Assembly (NCBI RefSeq): GCF_028607085.1
Contig: NZ_CP117411.1
Location: 992,001-1,056,000, forward strand
Reading direction: 5' to 3'
DNA from: Sphingomonas naphthae
GTDB taxonomy: Bacteria > Pseudomonadota > Alphaproteobacteria > Sphingomonadales > Sphingomonadaceae
DNA length: 64,000 bases
Numbering within the stretch: the first letter of the stretch is position 1; every line of letters begins with the position of its first letter. A program made the position numbers and the translations under genes. This document shows positions 35,438 through 43,172 of this stretch, piece by piece. The notes under the pieces are model-generated. The model did not search any database, had not been told where the DNA came from, and saw only the letters and a list, made by a program, of their open reading frames with translations.

Positions 35438-36172
35438 TCAGGTAAGCGTGACGTGGCTACCCGGCCGGGGCAGGGGCCCGCTGACCCGGATCGTCACCAG
35501 ATCGCCCTCCACCCCCACGACCTCGCCCTCGGCCCCCGCCAGCAACTCCGGCCCGCCCTCGGCCACCACCCGCCCCTCGGCGATCAGCACCACATGATCC
35601 GCCAGCCGCCGCGCCTCGCCAACGTGATGCGTGACGTAAAGGATCGGCAGGCGGAAGCGGGCCTTGAGGGTTTCGAGGAAGGGCAGGATCTCCGCCTTGC
35701 GCCCGCCATCCAGCGCGGCGAGGGGTTCGTCCATCAGCAGCAGATCGGGCTGGCTGAGGAGGGCGCGACCGATCGCCGCCCGCTGGCGCTCGCCGCCGGA
35801 AAGGGTGGCGGGGCGGCGGGAGAGGAGGGGGGCGATCGCGAGCACCTCGACCACCTCGTCGAAGCCGATGCCGCTCCGGTCGCTGCGGCGCAGGCCATAA
35901 CGCAGGTTTCGCTCGACCGTCATGTGCGGGAACAGGCGGGAATCCTGATGGACGATGCCGATGCGGCGCCGCTCCGGCGGCAAGGCGAGCAGGTCGCGCC
36001 CGTCGAGGCGGACATGGCCCTCGCCCGTGGTCGGGCCGGCGATGGCGGCGAGGATCGAGGATTTGCCCGCGCCGGAGGGGCCGAACAGCGCCGTTACGCC
36101 ATCCGACGGGGCGGTGAAGGCGGCCTCCAGCGCGAAGCCGCCCAGCCGGCGACGGATCGCGACGTCAAGCAT
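35438..36172 (-). CDS. modC: Molybdate ABC transporter ATP-binding protein
   Basis: This 244-residue ATPase has Walker A GPSGAGKSS, Q-loop VHQDSRLFPHMTV, signature LSGGERQRAAIGRALL, Walker B LLLMDEPLAALD and H-loop VTHHVGEA. It is much shorter than E. coli ModC (about 350): only about 35 residues with a partial TOBE-like strand pattern (EVVGVEGDLVTIRVSG) follow, so the usual molybdate-binding C-domain is missing. The ATG at 36172 overlaps the modB stop by 8 nt. It is the last gene of modABC. Confidence 0.92.
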   Translation of the reverse strand: MLDVAIRRRLGGFALEAAFTAPSDGVTALFGPSGAGKSSILAAIAGPTTGEGHVRLDGRDLLALPPERRRIGIVHQDSRLFPHMTVERNLRYGLRRSDRSGIGFDEVVEVLAIAPLLSRRPATLSGGERQRAAIGRALLSQPDLLLMDEPLAALDGGRKAEILPFLETLKARFRLPILYVTHHVGEARRLADHVVLIAEGRVVAEGGPELLAGAEGEVVGVEGDLVTIRVSGPLPRPGSHVTLT

Positions 36173-36848
36173 CGCGACCCTCCCGCCGCATCGCGCGCAG
36201 CAGCCATTCCGACAGCAGCAGCGCCGCAACCGCCAGCGACAGCGAGATCAGCGCCAGCCGCAGCGCGATCCGCTCGCCGCCGGGCACCTGGAGCGCCGAA
36301 TAGATGGCGAGCGGCAGGGTCTGCGTCTCGCCGGGGACGTTGGCGGCGAAGGTGATGACCGCGCCGAACTCGCCCAGCGCGGCGGCGAAGCCGATCACCA
36401 GCGCGGCGATCAGGCCGGGGGCGGCAAGCGGGAGGGTGATGGTGAACAGGCGATCCCAGAAGCCCGCGCCCAGCCCGCGCGCGGCTTCCTCCAGCCTGGG
36501 ATCGACCGCCTCCAGCGCCTGCCGCACCGCGCGGACCATCAGCGGAAAGGCCATCGTGCCGGCGGCGAGGCTGGCGCCGGTGGAGGTGAAGACCAGGCGG
36601 ATGCCGGCCTTGTCGAGCAGGGCGCCGATCGGCCCCTGCACGCCGAACAGCAACAGCAAGGCGAAGCCGACGACGACGGGGGGCAGCACCAGCGGCGCAT
36701 GGAGCAGCGCATCGATCAGGGTGCGGCCGGGGAAGCGGCAGCGCGCGACGATCCACGCCGCGACGATTGCCAGCGGCAGCCCGACCAGCGCGGCGCGGCC
36801 GGCGACGATCAGGCTCAGCCACAGCGCCTCGGCTTCGAGCGCACTCAC
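36165..36848 (-). CDS. modB: Molybdate ABC transporter permease
   Basis: This 227-residue inner-membrane permease has five to six helices and the EAA loop EEAARGLGAGFWDRLFTITLP that contacts ModC, with GFAAALGEFGAVITFAANVPGETQTLPLAIY typical of ModB. The GTG start at 36848 overlaps the modA stop (GTGA). Longer ATG-initiated frames only extend into modA. Confidence 0.93.
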   Translation of the reverse strand: MSALEAEALWLSLIVAGRAALVGLPLAIVAAWIVARCRFPGRTLIDALLHAPLVLPPVVVGFALLLLFGVQGPIGALLDKAGIRLVFTSTGASLAAGTMAFPLMVRAVRQALEAVDPRLEEAARGLGAGFWDRLFTITLPLAAPGLIAALVIGFAAALGEFGAVITFAANVPGETQTLPLAIYSALQVPGGERIALRLALISLSLAVAALLLSEWLLRAMRREGRDA

Positions 36849-37597
36849 TTGGGGGGCGTGAAGCCGTAGCGGGCGAAGATGGCGCGCGCCTGTGCCGAAA
36901 GCAGGAAGCGGGCGAAGCGCGGCGCGGTGGGCGCGGCGCGGGTGGTGAGCGCCATGGGGTAGCTGATCGGCGCATGGCTGGCGGCGGGGAAGCGGCCGGC
37001 CAGCGCCACGCCTTTGTCGAGCGCTGCGTCGGTCGCGTAGACGATGCCGAGTGGCGCCTCCCCGCGCGAAACGAGGGCCAGCGCGGCGCGGACATTCTCG
37101 GCGCGGGCGAGGCGGGGCTGGACGGCGCGCCACAGACCGAGCTTGGTGAGCGCCTGTTCGGCATAGCGGCCGGCGGGGACGTAGGCGGGGTCACCCACCG
37201 CGAGGCGCCCGTTCGGGCCGAGCCGGGCGAGCAGCGGGAAGCGTCCGTCGATCATGGCAACGGGTTTCGCGCGGCTGGCCATAGGCGCGACGAGGACGAG
37301 GCTGTTGCCGAGCAGGGCGCGGCGCGTGCCGGGGCGGATGCTGCCCTTGGCGACGGCATAATCCATCGATTCCGCGTCGGCGGAGACGAACAGGTCGGCG
37401 GGCGCGCCGCCCTCCAACTGGCGGGCGATCGTGCCGCTGGAGGCGAAGGAGAAGCTGACCGGCTCCTTCGTCCGCGCGGTATAGGCGCGGCCGGCCTCCT
37501 GCATCGCCTCGGTCAGCGAGGCGGCGGCGAACACGCGCAGCTGCGCCGGGGCGGGGGCCGCGACGAGCGCGAGAAGCAGGAGGAGGAAACGCGTCAT
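36845..37597 (-). CDS. modA: Molybdate-binding periplasmic protein
   Basis: This 250-residue protein has a Sec signal peptide (MTRFLLLLLALVAAPAPAQ) and the ModA opening LRVFAAASLTEAMQEAG, with oxyanion-contacting Ser in FSFASSGTIARQLEGGAPADLFVSAD and later GEAPLGIVYATDAAL. It captures molybdate (or tungstate) for ModBC. The ATG at 37597 with upstream GGAGGA gives the signal peptide. The operon lies next to a molybdoenzyme, suggesting local cofactor-metal supply. Confidence 0.93.
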   Translation of the reverse strand: MTRFLLLLLALVAAPAPAQLRVFAAASLTEAMQEAGRAYTARTKEPVSFSFASSGTIARQLEGGAPADLFVSADAESMDYAVAKGSIRPGTRRALLGNSLVLVAPMASRAKPVAMIDGRFPLLARLGPNGRLAVGDPAYVPAGRYAEQALTKLGLWRAVQPRLARAENVRAALALVSRGEAPLGIVYATDAALDKGVALAGRFPAASHAPISYPMALTTRAAPTAPRFARFLLSAQARAIFARYGFTPPK

Positions 37598-37709
37598 GCC
37601 CGCCGGGCATAGCGAAGTGGGGCGCGGAGGTGAACTGGCCAAGGGGGGCAATACGCCGCGTTTCAGCAAAGCGACTTTTCTGCCCAAACAAGCAACGCTG
37701 ATCGGGAAG

Positions 37710-37946
37710 TTAATAGACGACGCCGGTCGGTACGACGCGAATTATGATGCGGCTTGTCATCTCGATCACGGTATCATGGGGATCAAGCCCATTCTCGATA
37801 GGCCAATGTTCGATCGCAGACGCCTTGAACTGCTCAATTTGATATGAACGAAGCGTGATGTGATCGCCAACTCGGGGGAGAGCGTCGAACTCCCATGCTC
37901 CGAGCTGCGCATCGCCATGTTCTGATACGATGTGCGCGATTATCAT
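37710..37946 (-). CDS. Small hypothetical protein
   Basis: This 78-residue frame of lower GC than its neighbours reads as a compact beta-rich protein (MIIAHIVSEHGD, WEFDALPRVGDHITLRSYQIEQFKASAIEHW, RIIIRVVPTGVVY). No signal, membrane segment or known motif is visible and no ribosome site is evident. It may be real or a remnant of a transferred gene. Confidence 0.5.
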   Translation of the reverse strand: MIIAHIVSEHGDAQLGAWEFDALPRVGDHITLRSYQIEQFKASAIEHWPIENGLDPHDTVIEMTSRIIIRVVPTGVVY

Positions 37947-37988
37947 GAACGCGCCCGCAAACCCAACCGCCGCCGTAACGCCCGCCGC

Positions 37989-38726
37989 TTACTTCGTCGG
38001 GCGTTGCTGGGCCTGCTGGCCGGAGGTGGCAGGAGCCGCCGGGCCGGCGATGTTGCCGGCGGGCTGCTTGGCGGCCTGCGCTTCGGTCGGCACGGGCACG
38101 TTGCCGGCCTTCTGCGCGTCGTCCTTGCCCTCGGCGGCGGCCTTCTCGGGCGAGGCGGCGCCTTCGGGAGCGGCTGCGGTGGCGGTCGCGGCAGGGGCAG
38201 CCGGCATCGGCAACGGGCTGGCGCTGTGCTGGTTAAGGAAGGCGATCACGTCGGCGCGATCCTCGGGTTTGGAAAGGCCCGCGAAGGTCATCTTGGTGCC
38301 GGGCGCGAAGGCCTTGGGATTCTTCAGCCACTGGGCCAGATTGTCCCAGTTCCAGGTGCCGCCCTTGCCCTTCAGCGCATCGGAGAAGGCGAAGCCGTTG
38401 GCGCCGGTGCCGATGCTCTCGCCCAGCACGCCCCACAGGTTGGGGCCAAGCGCGTTGGGGCCGCCATTGTCGGCGTTGTGGCAGGCGGCGCATTTCTTGA
38501 AGACCTGCTCGCCCTTGGCCGGGTCGGCCTTGGCGAGATACACTTCGATCGGCTGTTCGGCGGCGGCTTCCTCGCCACCGGCCTCGGCCTCGACACCCTC
38601 GACGGTGTAGCCCATCGTCTCGGGGCGCTCGGCGTGGAAATACTCGCCGGTCACGATCGAAAGGCCAAGAGCAGCGATGCCGCCGGCCAGCACCCATCCG
38701 GCGATCGTGTTGCCGCGGTCGTTCAT
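37989..38726 (-). CDS. Membrane-anchored class I cytochrome c
   Basis: This 245-residue protein has an uncleaved N-terminal helix (about 8-27), a short acidic linker, and a cytochrome c domain (about 60-165) with haem site CAACH (VFKKCAACHNADNGG) and axial Met in PGTKMTFAGL. A low-complexity Ala/Pro/Glu tail of about 75 residues follows. The plan matches alphaproteobacterial CycM-like cytochromes carrying electrons from the bc1 complex to oxidases. Single gene. Confidence 0.93.
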   Translation of the reverse strand: MNDRGNTIAGWVLAGGIAALGLSIVTGEYFHAERPETMGYTVEGVEAEAGGEEAAAEQPIEVYLAKADPAKGEQVFKKCAACHNADNGGPNALGPNLWGVLGESIGTGANGFAFSDALKGKGGTWNWDNLAQWLKNPKAFAPGTKMTFAGLSKPEDRADVIAFLNQHSASPLPMPAAPAATATAAAPEGAASPEKAAAEGKDDAQKAGNVPVPTEAQAAKQPAGNIAGPAAPATSGQQAQQRPTK

Positions 38727-38857
38727 TGCCTGCCTAACCCCCGATTTTATATGCGGCTCTCAAGGCCGCGATAAGGCGAACAGCGGTTCCTTTAGGGGGC
38801 GTTGTGCTGCACTGCAAGCGGCCAAGCGGGGGCCGGCACGGCATTTCCACGCGACGA

Positions 38858-38887
38858 CGGGCGGAACCGGATGGCCGGCTCCGCCCG
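38858..38887 (-). terminator. Long hairpin downstream of the UrcA gene
   Basis: CGGGCGGA (38858-38865) pairs with TCCGCCCG (38880-38887), with an inner CCGG-ATGG-CCGG stem. It lies 28 nt after the urcA stop on the minus strand. No U-run follows, so it may be Rho-assisted or stabilise a 3' end. Confidence 0.45.
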
Positions 38888-38914
38888 CGTGAGGAACGGG
38901 GATCGCGGGGGCGA

Positions 38915-39262
38915 TCAGCCGCCGTGCGCCGGCGATCCGGCCTCGGCGAGCTGCGTCTCGCGCAGTTCCAGGATGCTCGCCAGATGCACCTGCGCGGCCG
39001 TCTCGGCGCGCACCTTGCAATCCATGCTGTGCTGGAGCGCGGTCAGGTCGCGATAGTCGGTCGGCGCCTGACAGACGGCGTTGACGGCGCTCGAGATGCG
39101 CTTGGCGAGCGTCTTCTTGCCGGCGGCCGAGGCGAGATCGAGATCGGCGGTGGCGACGCGCACAGCGGTCGGCTCGGTCACCGGCGTAGCGGCGAAGGCG
39201 GGCGCGGCGGCCGCTGCGAACAGCGGGGCGGCGATCAGCGGGACGAGGATGGTCTTGAACAT
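38915..39262 (-). CDS. UrcA-family periplasmic protein
   Basis: This 115-residue protein has a Sec signal peptide (MFKTILVPLIAAPLFAAAAAPAFA) and the UrcA pattern: VRVATADLDLASAAGKKTLAKRISSAVNAVCQ, then a second Cys in HSMDCKVRAETAAQVHLASI. UrcA proteins are widespread in sphingomonads and Caulobacter and have no proven function. The ATG at 39262 with AGGAAAGGAATT upstream is well supported; the longer open frame before it is not coding-like. Confidence 0.88.
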   Translation of the reverse strand: MFKTILVPLIAAPLFAAAAAPAFAATPVTEPTAVRVATADLDLASAAGKKTLAKRISSAVNAVCQAPTDYRDLTALQHSMDCKVRAETAAQVHLASILELRETQLAEAGSPAHGG

Positions 39263-39538
39263 GATGAATTCCTTTCCTGGGTCGGGGGCCCCCAGGGCCT
39301 TCTCGTGAGAGGAGGCTGGGGTCGCCGGGCGGTTGGTGGGGCCACCGCCCGGCCCGCCCTTCCTAGGCGGGGTGGGTCGGCCGATCGATCGAGCTTCGAT
39401 CGGGGGCGCCGATCGCCCGACCGGCGGTACGAGCGCCGTCCATCGATCGACGAACGACATGAACCGCGCTTGCAGGATCGGCGACGGGCGGCGATCCTGC
39501 CCGCCATACCGCCTCTTTCCTCAGGATATGCCCCGCCG

Positions 39539-41050
39539 ATGATTCGCCGTTTCGCCGCCGCGCTGATGTTCACCTCTCTGCTGACCGCCGCCGTGCCGGC
39601 CGCCGCGCAGGACAAGGGCGCGCCCAAGAAGGAGGCGCCCGCGCCGAAGAAAAGCGACGACAGCGATCTGCCGCCGCTGCCCGCCGACCGTACCGTCCGC
39701 CAGCAGGCGGTGATCGGCGGCCGGTCGATCGCCTATGACGCCACGGTCGGCACGATCCCGGTGCGCGATGCCAAGGGCAAGATCGCGGGCGAGGTGGTGT
39801 TCACCGCTTATACGATGCCGGGCGCGGCGCGCGGATCGCGGCCGGTCACCTTCGCCTTCAACGGCGGGCCGGGGGCGTCGTCGGTCTATCTCAACCTCGG
39901 CGCGATCGGGCCGAAGCGGGTGCAGTTCGGCGCGCAGGGCGACAGCCCGTCGGACAGCCCGGTGCTGACCGACAATCCCGCCTCCTGGCTCGACTTCACC
40001 GATATCGTCTTCATCGATCCGGTCGGCACCGGCTTCTCGCGCTCGCTGGTGGACGAGGAGCAGACCAAGAAGCTGTTCTATTCGGCCAAGCCCGACATCG
40101 AATATCTGTCGCGCGTGATCTACGATTGGCTGCTCCGCAACGGGCGGCTGACCTCGCCCAAATATCTCGCGGGCGAAAGCTATGGCGGCTACCGCGTGCC
40201 GCGTGTCGCCTACCATCTTCAGAGCCAGCTCGGCGTCGGGCTGAACGGGCTGGTGCTGGTGTCGCCCTATCTCGATCCGACCGCGTTGCGCGCGCAGGGC
40301 ACGGCGCTGTCGCCCTTGCCCTATATGGCCACCCTGCCGTCGATGGCGGCGGCCAATCTGGAGCGCAAGGGCCAGCTCAGCCCGGCGGCGTTGCAGGAGG
40401 TGGAGGATTATACGCGCGGCGAATATATCGTCGATCTGCTGCGCGGCCGCTCCGATCCGGCGGCGGTCGAGCGGCTGACGACGCGCGTGTCGGCCTATAC
40501 GGGCCTCGATCCGAAGATCGTGCGCCAGTTGCAGGGCCGGGTCGATCTCGGCACCTTCCTGCGCGAGATCCATCGTGGCGAGAAGAAGATCGGCTCGGTC
40601 TACGACAGCAATGTCACCGCCTACGATCCCTTCCCCGAAAAGGCCGACAGCGACAGCAACGACCCCATCCTCGACGCGCTGATCGCGCCGACGACGAGCG
40701 CGATGGTCGATTTCGTCACCACCACGGTCGGCTGGAAGGTGGACGCGCGCTACAATGCGCTGTCCTACGATGTGAATCGCATGTGGGTGCGCGACAACAG
40801 CGACACGCCGGTGCAGGATCTGCGCAAGGCGATGGCGGCCGACCCCAAGATGCGGGTGATCGTGGCGCACGGCATGGACGACCTGTCCTGCCCCTTTTTC
40901 GCCAGCCGGCTCATCATCGATCAGCTGCCGGTGATGGGCGATCCCAACCGCGTGAAGCTGTCGCTCTATGCCGGCGGCCACATGTTCTACAGCCGGCCGG
41001 CGAGCGGGCAGGCGTTCCGGGAAGATATCCGGGGGATGATGGCGCGTTAG
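39539..41050 (+). CDS. Secreted S10-family serine carboxypeptidase
   Basis: This 503-residue protein has a signal peptide (FAAALMFTSLLTAAVPAAAQ), a charged linker (KGAPKKEAPAPKKSDDSD), and an alpha/beta hydrolase of the S10 type: oxyanion region FAFNGGPGASSVYLNLGAIGP, nucleophile Ser in LAGESYGGYRVP, late Asp in AHGMDDLSCPF and His in YAGGHMFYSRP. S10 enzymes release C-terminal amino acids in the periplasm or outside the cell. A longer in-frame extension before 39539 is not family sequence. Single gene, divergent from urcA. Confidence 0.9.
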   Translation: MIRRFAAALMFTSLLTAAVPAAAQDKGAPKKEAPAPKKSDDSDLPPLPADRTVRQQAVIGGRSIAYDATVGTIPVRDAKGKIAGEVVFTAYTMPGAARGSRPVTFAFNGGPGASSVYLNLGAIGPKRVQFGAQGDSPSDSPVLTDNPASWLDFTDIVFIDPVGTGFSRSLVDEEQTKKLFYSAKPDIEYLSRVIYDWLLRNGRLTSPKYLAGESYGGYRVPRVAYHLQSQLGVGLNGLVLVSPYLDPTALRAQGTALSPLPYMATLPSMAAANLERKGQLSPAALQEVEDYTRGEYIVDLLRGRSDPAAVERLTTRVSAYTGLDPKIVRQLQGRVDLGTFLREIHRGEKKIGSVYDSNVTAYDPFPEKADSDSNDPILDALIAPTTSAMVDFVTTTVGWKVDARYNALSYDVNRMWVRDNSDTPVQDLRKAMAADPKMRVIVAHGMDDLSCPFFASRLIIDQLPVMGDPNRVKLSLYAGGHMFYSRPASGQAFREDIRGMMAR

Positions 41051-41085
41051 TTTGATCCGCTCACGCGGATAGCGGCCGGCCCCGC

Positions 41086-41112
41086 CCCTGATCCGGCCTA
41101 GCCGGATCAGGG
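41086..41112. terminator. Perfect 12-bp hairpin between convergent genes
   Basis: CCCTGATCCGGC (41086-41097), loop CTA, GCCGGATCAGGG (41101-41112). It sits between the carboxypeptidase stop and the phosphotransferase stop and can terminate either direction, though no U-run is seen. Confidence 0.6.
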
Positions 41113-41113
41113 C

Positions 41114-42052
41114 TCAACCAAACGCGAATCCCGGATCGCACCCCAGCAGCAGGATCGAGACGCCGAGCGTCGCCTGCCAGCGGGCGCGGAGGAGGGCGGT
41201 GCGCCAGCCGGGGCGCCGCTCCACCGCCGGCGCTTCGGCCGCCGCGACCTCGCGGGCGACGAAGGCGGCGAAGGCGTCGTCGCGGGTCGAGCGCAGGCCC
41301 CGGCTCCAGGCGACCGCCATCGGCAGGCGCCACGGCGCGACGGCGGCCGGGGATATGCCGGCGGCGCGGGCGTAGCACCACACGTACCAGCGTGCCGCCA
41401 GCTCGCGGCAGAGCGCCACCGCCCCGCGCCGCAGTGCGTTGCCGCTGGGGAAGGCGCCGAAGCGGATCAGCAATTCGGTGCGGGCCAGATCGGCGAGCGG
41501 CTGGCCGGCCGAGGCGCGCCCCCAATCGATCACGACCAGCCCGGCGGGGGTGTCGATCACGTTGCCGGGGTGGAAATCGCCATGGCACAGCCGGTCGATC
41601 CCGCCACTTGCGCCCAGCCGGGTGAGGCGGGCGAGGGCGGCCGAGCGGGTCGCCATGTCGCAGCCGGAATGGACGATCTGCAATTCGGTGACGTCGCGCT
41701 GGCGGCGCATGTCGCGCGGCGGGCGGCGGCTGTGGATCGCGGCCTGGGCGCGGGCCATGCGGGCGAAGGCGCGGGCGATGCCCCACGGCGCACGGCCAGT
41801 GACGGCCAGAACGGTACGGCCCTCGACATAATCGAACAGCAGGCCCCGCCGCCCGTCCACCTCGATCCGCGCGCTGGCGGCCGCCACGGGCAGGCCGCAG
41901 GCGGCGGCATGGCGCGAGGCGGCCTCCTCGCGCGCGATCAGCGCGTCGGGAACCTCGGTGCCGTATAATTTGACCACCCGGCCGTCGGCCCGGCGATACA
42001 CTTCGGAACTGGTGCCACGCCCGATCGGCGTGCCGGGTCCGTCGTCTCTCAT
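41114..42052 (-). CDS. Aminoglycoside phosphotransferase/choline kinase-like protein
   Basis: This protein of about 312 residues has the APH kinase fold: nucleotide lobe GRGTSSEVYRRADGRVVKLYG, hinge LLFDYVEGR, catalytic loop Brenner motif LCHGDFHPGNVI and metal-binding VVIDWGRAS. The natural substrate of such chromosomal members is usually a small alcohol, sugar or antibiotic-like compound and cannot be told here. The ATG at 42052 is used; ATGs at 42079 and 42088 would add 9 to 12 residues. Confidence 0.82.
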   Translation of the reverse strand: MRDDGPGTPIGRGTSSEVYRRADGRVVKLYGTEVPDALIAREEAASRHAAACGLPVAAASARIEVDGRRGLLFDYVEGRTVLAVTGRAPWGIARAFARMARAQAAIHSRRPPRDMRRQRDVTELQIVHSGCDMATRSAALARLTRLGASGGIDRLCHGDFHPGNVIDTPAGLVVIDWGRASAGQPLADLARTELLIRFGAFPSGNALRRGAVALCRELAARWYVWCYARAAGISPAAVAPWRLPMAVAWSRGLRSTRDDAFAAFVAREVAAAEAPAVERRPGWRTALLRARWQATLGVSILLLGCDPGFAFG

Positions 42053-42201
42053 CCCGCCGCTATCGACCCTCCCGAACATCGTCACCACCCCGATATGGGG
42101 GGTTATGACATGCCTTTCGCATGTGCGAAACGGCGAGGGCGGCGATTGGTTGCGTTGCGGCGGCCCTTGCCGTCGCGCGGGCTTTGCCAGACGATGCGGG
42201 A

Positions 42202-42771
42202 ATGACCGGACCCGATATCTTCCGCCGCCGCCATGCTATCGCCGCCGCTGCCGTCGTGGCCGCGACCGGGCTGATCGAATGGCTGATGGCCCGCCCGCCG
42301 ATCTGCCGCTGCGGGCGGGTGCGGCTGTGGGCGAGGGAGGTGCAGGGGCCGGAGAACAGCCAGCAGATCGCCGACTGGTACAGCCTCAGCCACATCGTCC
42401 ACGGGCTGCTGTTCTACGGCGCCCTGCGGCTGGTGCTGCCGCGTCTGGCCTGGGGCTGGCGTCTGGTCGTCGCGGTGGGGATCGAGGCGGCGTGGGAGCT
42501 GGCCGAGAACAGCCCGGTCATCATCGACCGCTACCGCGCCGCGACCATGGCCTTCGGCTATTCGGGCGACAGCATCCTCAATTCACTGAGCGACATCGCC
42601 TGCATGATGGTGGGCTTCGTCGTCGCGCGGCGCCTGCCGGCGTGGGGATCGGTGCTGCTGGTGGTGGCGCTGGAACTGATCGCTTTGGCCGCGATCCGCG
42701 ACAATCTGGCGCTCAACGTGCTGATGCTGGTGCACCCGGTGGATGCGGTGCGGGTGTGGCAGGCGGGTTAG
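42202..42771 (+). CDS. UPF0314/DUF2585 membrane protein
   Basis: This 189-residue protein matches the UPF0314 family. After an N-terminal helix come the Cys pair PPICRCGRVRLW, the segment ENSQQIADWYSLSHIVHGLLFYGAL, then WELAENSPVIIDRYR and GYSGDSILNSLSD, with about five membrane helices. The family is conserved in alphaproteobacteria and uncharacterised. The ATG at 42202 is chosen over one 27 codons upstream. Confidence 0.88.
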   Translation: MTGPDIFRRRHAIAAAAVVAATGLIEWLMARPPICRCGRVRLWAREVQGPENSQQIADWYSLSHIVHGLLFYGALRLVLPRLAWGWRLVVAVGIEAAWELAENSPVIIDRYRAATMAFGYSGDSILNSLSDIACMMVGFVVARRLPAWGSVLLVVALELIALAAIRDNLALNVLMLVHPVDAVRVWQAG

Positions 42772-42806
42772 AAGCCATCGCCTCCCGATCCGAGCCAAAG
42801 ACCCGA

Positions 42807-43031
42807 TCAGTTGATCGTCTGCGGCCGCTGGTTGGTGTTGCGGTACATCGCCATCTGCTCCTCGGTCGGCACCGGCGGGCGCTTGGCCATCAGCGACTGG
42901 AACACCAGCATCAGCGCTATGGCGCCGGCCGCGATCATCAGCGCGACGCGCGTGTCGCCGGTGAAGACCGGGCGGCGGCGCTGGTGGGTCCAGTGCTGGC
43001 CCTTGCGGGCGGGTTTGGAGAACAGGGGCAT
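42807..43031 (-). CDS. Small hypothetical single-helix membrane protein
   Basis: This 74-residue protein has a basic N-terminus (MPLFSKPARKGQHW), one transmembrane helix (VALMIAAGAIALMLVFQSLMA) and a short C-terminal tail (PTEEQMAMYRNTNQRPQTIN). The ATG at 43031 is preferred over an upstream one 23 codons away. It is divergent from the cheA operon and similar small proteins occur near it in sphingomonads, but the role is unknown. Confidence 0.68.
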   Translation of the reverse strand: MPLFSKPARKGQHWTHQRRRPVFTGDTRVALMIAAGAIALMLVFQSLMAKRPPVPTEEQMAMYRNTNQRPQTIN

Positions 43032-43172
43032 ATATAGATCCGCATAGGGCAAAGCCGCCCGCGCCGCACGCCATAATTTACGTAGCCCTTCGCAACGCAT
43101 TGCGCCGCATGGCTAACACTTTGTTCACCATCCGCTGTCATGCCGGCCCGGTAGTAATGGGACAGGGCCTCG

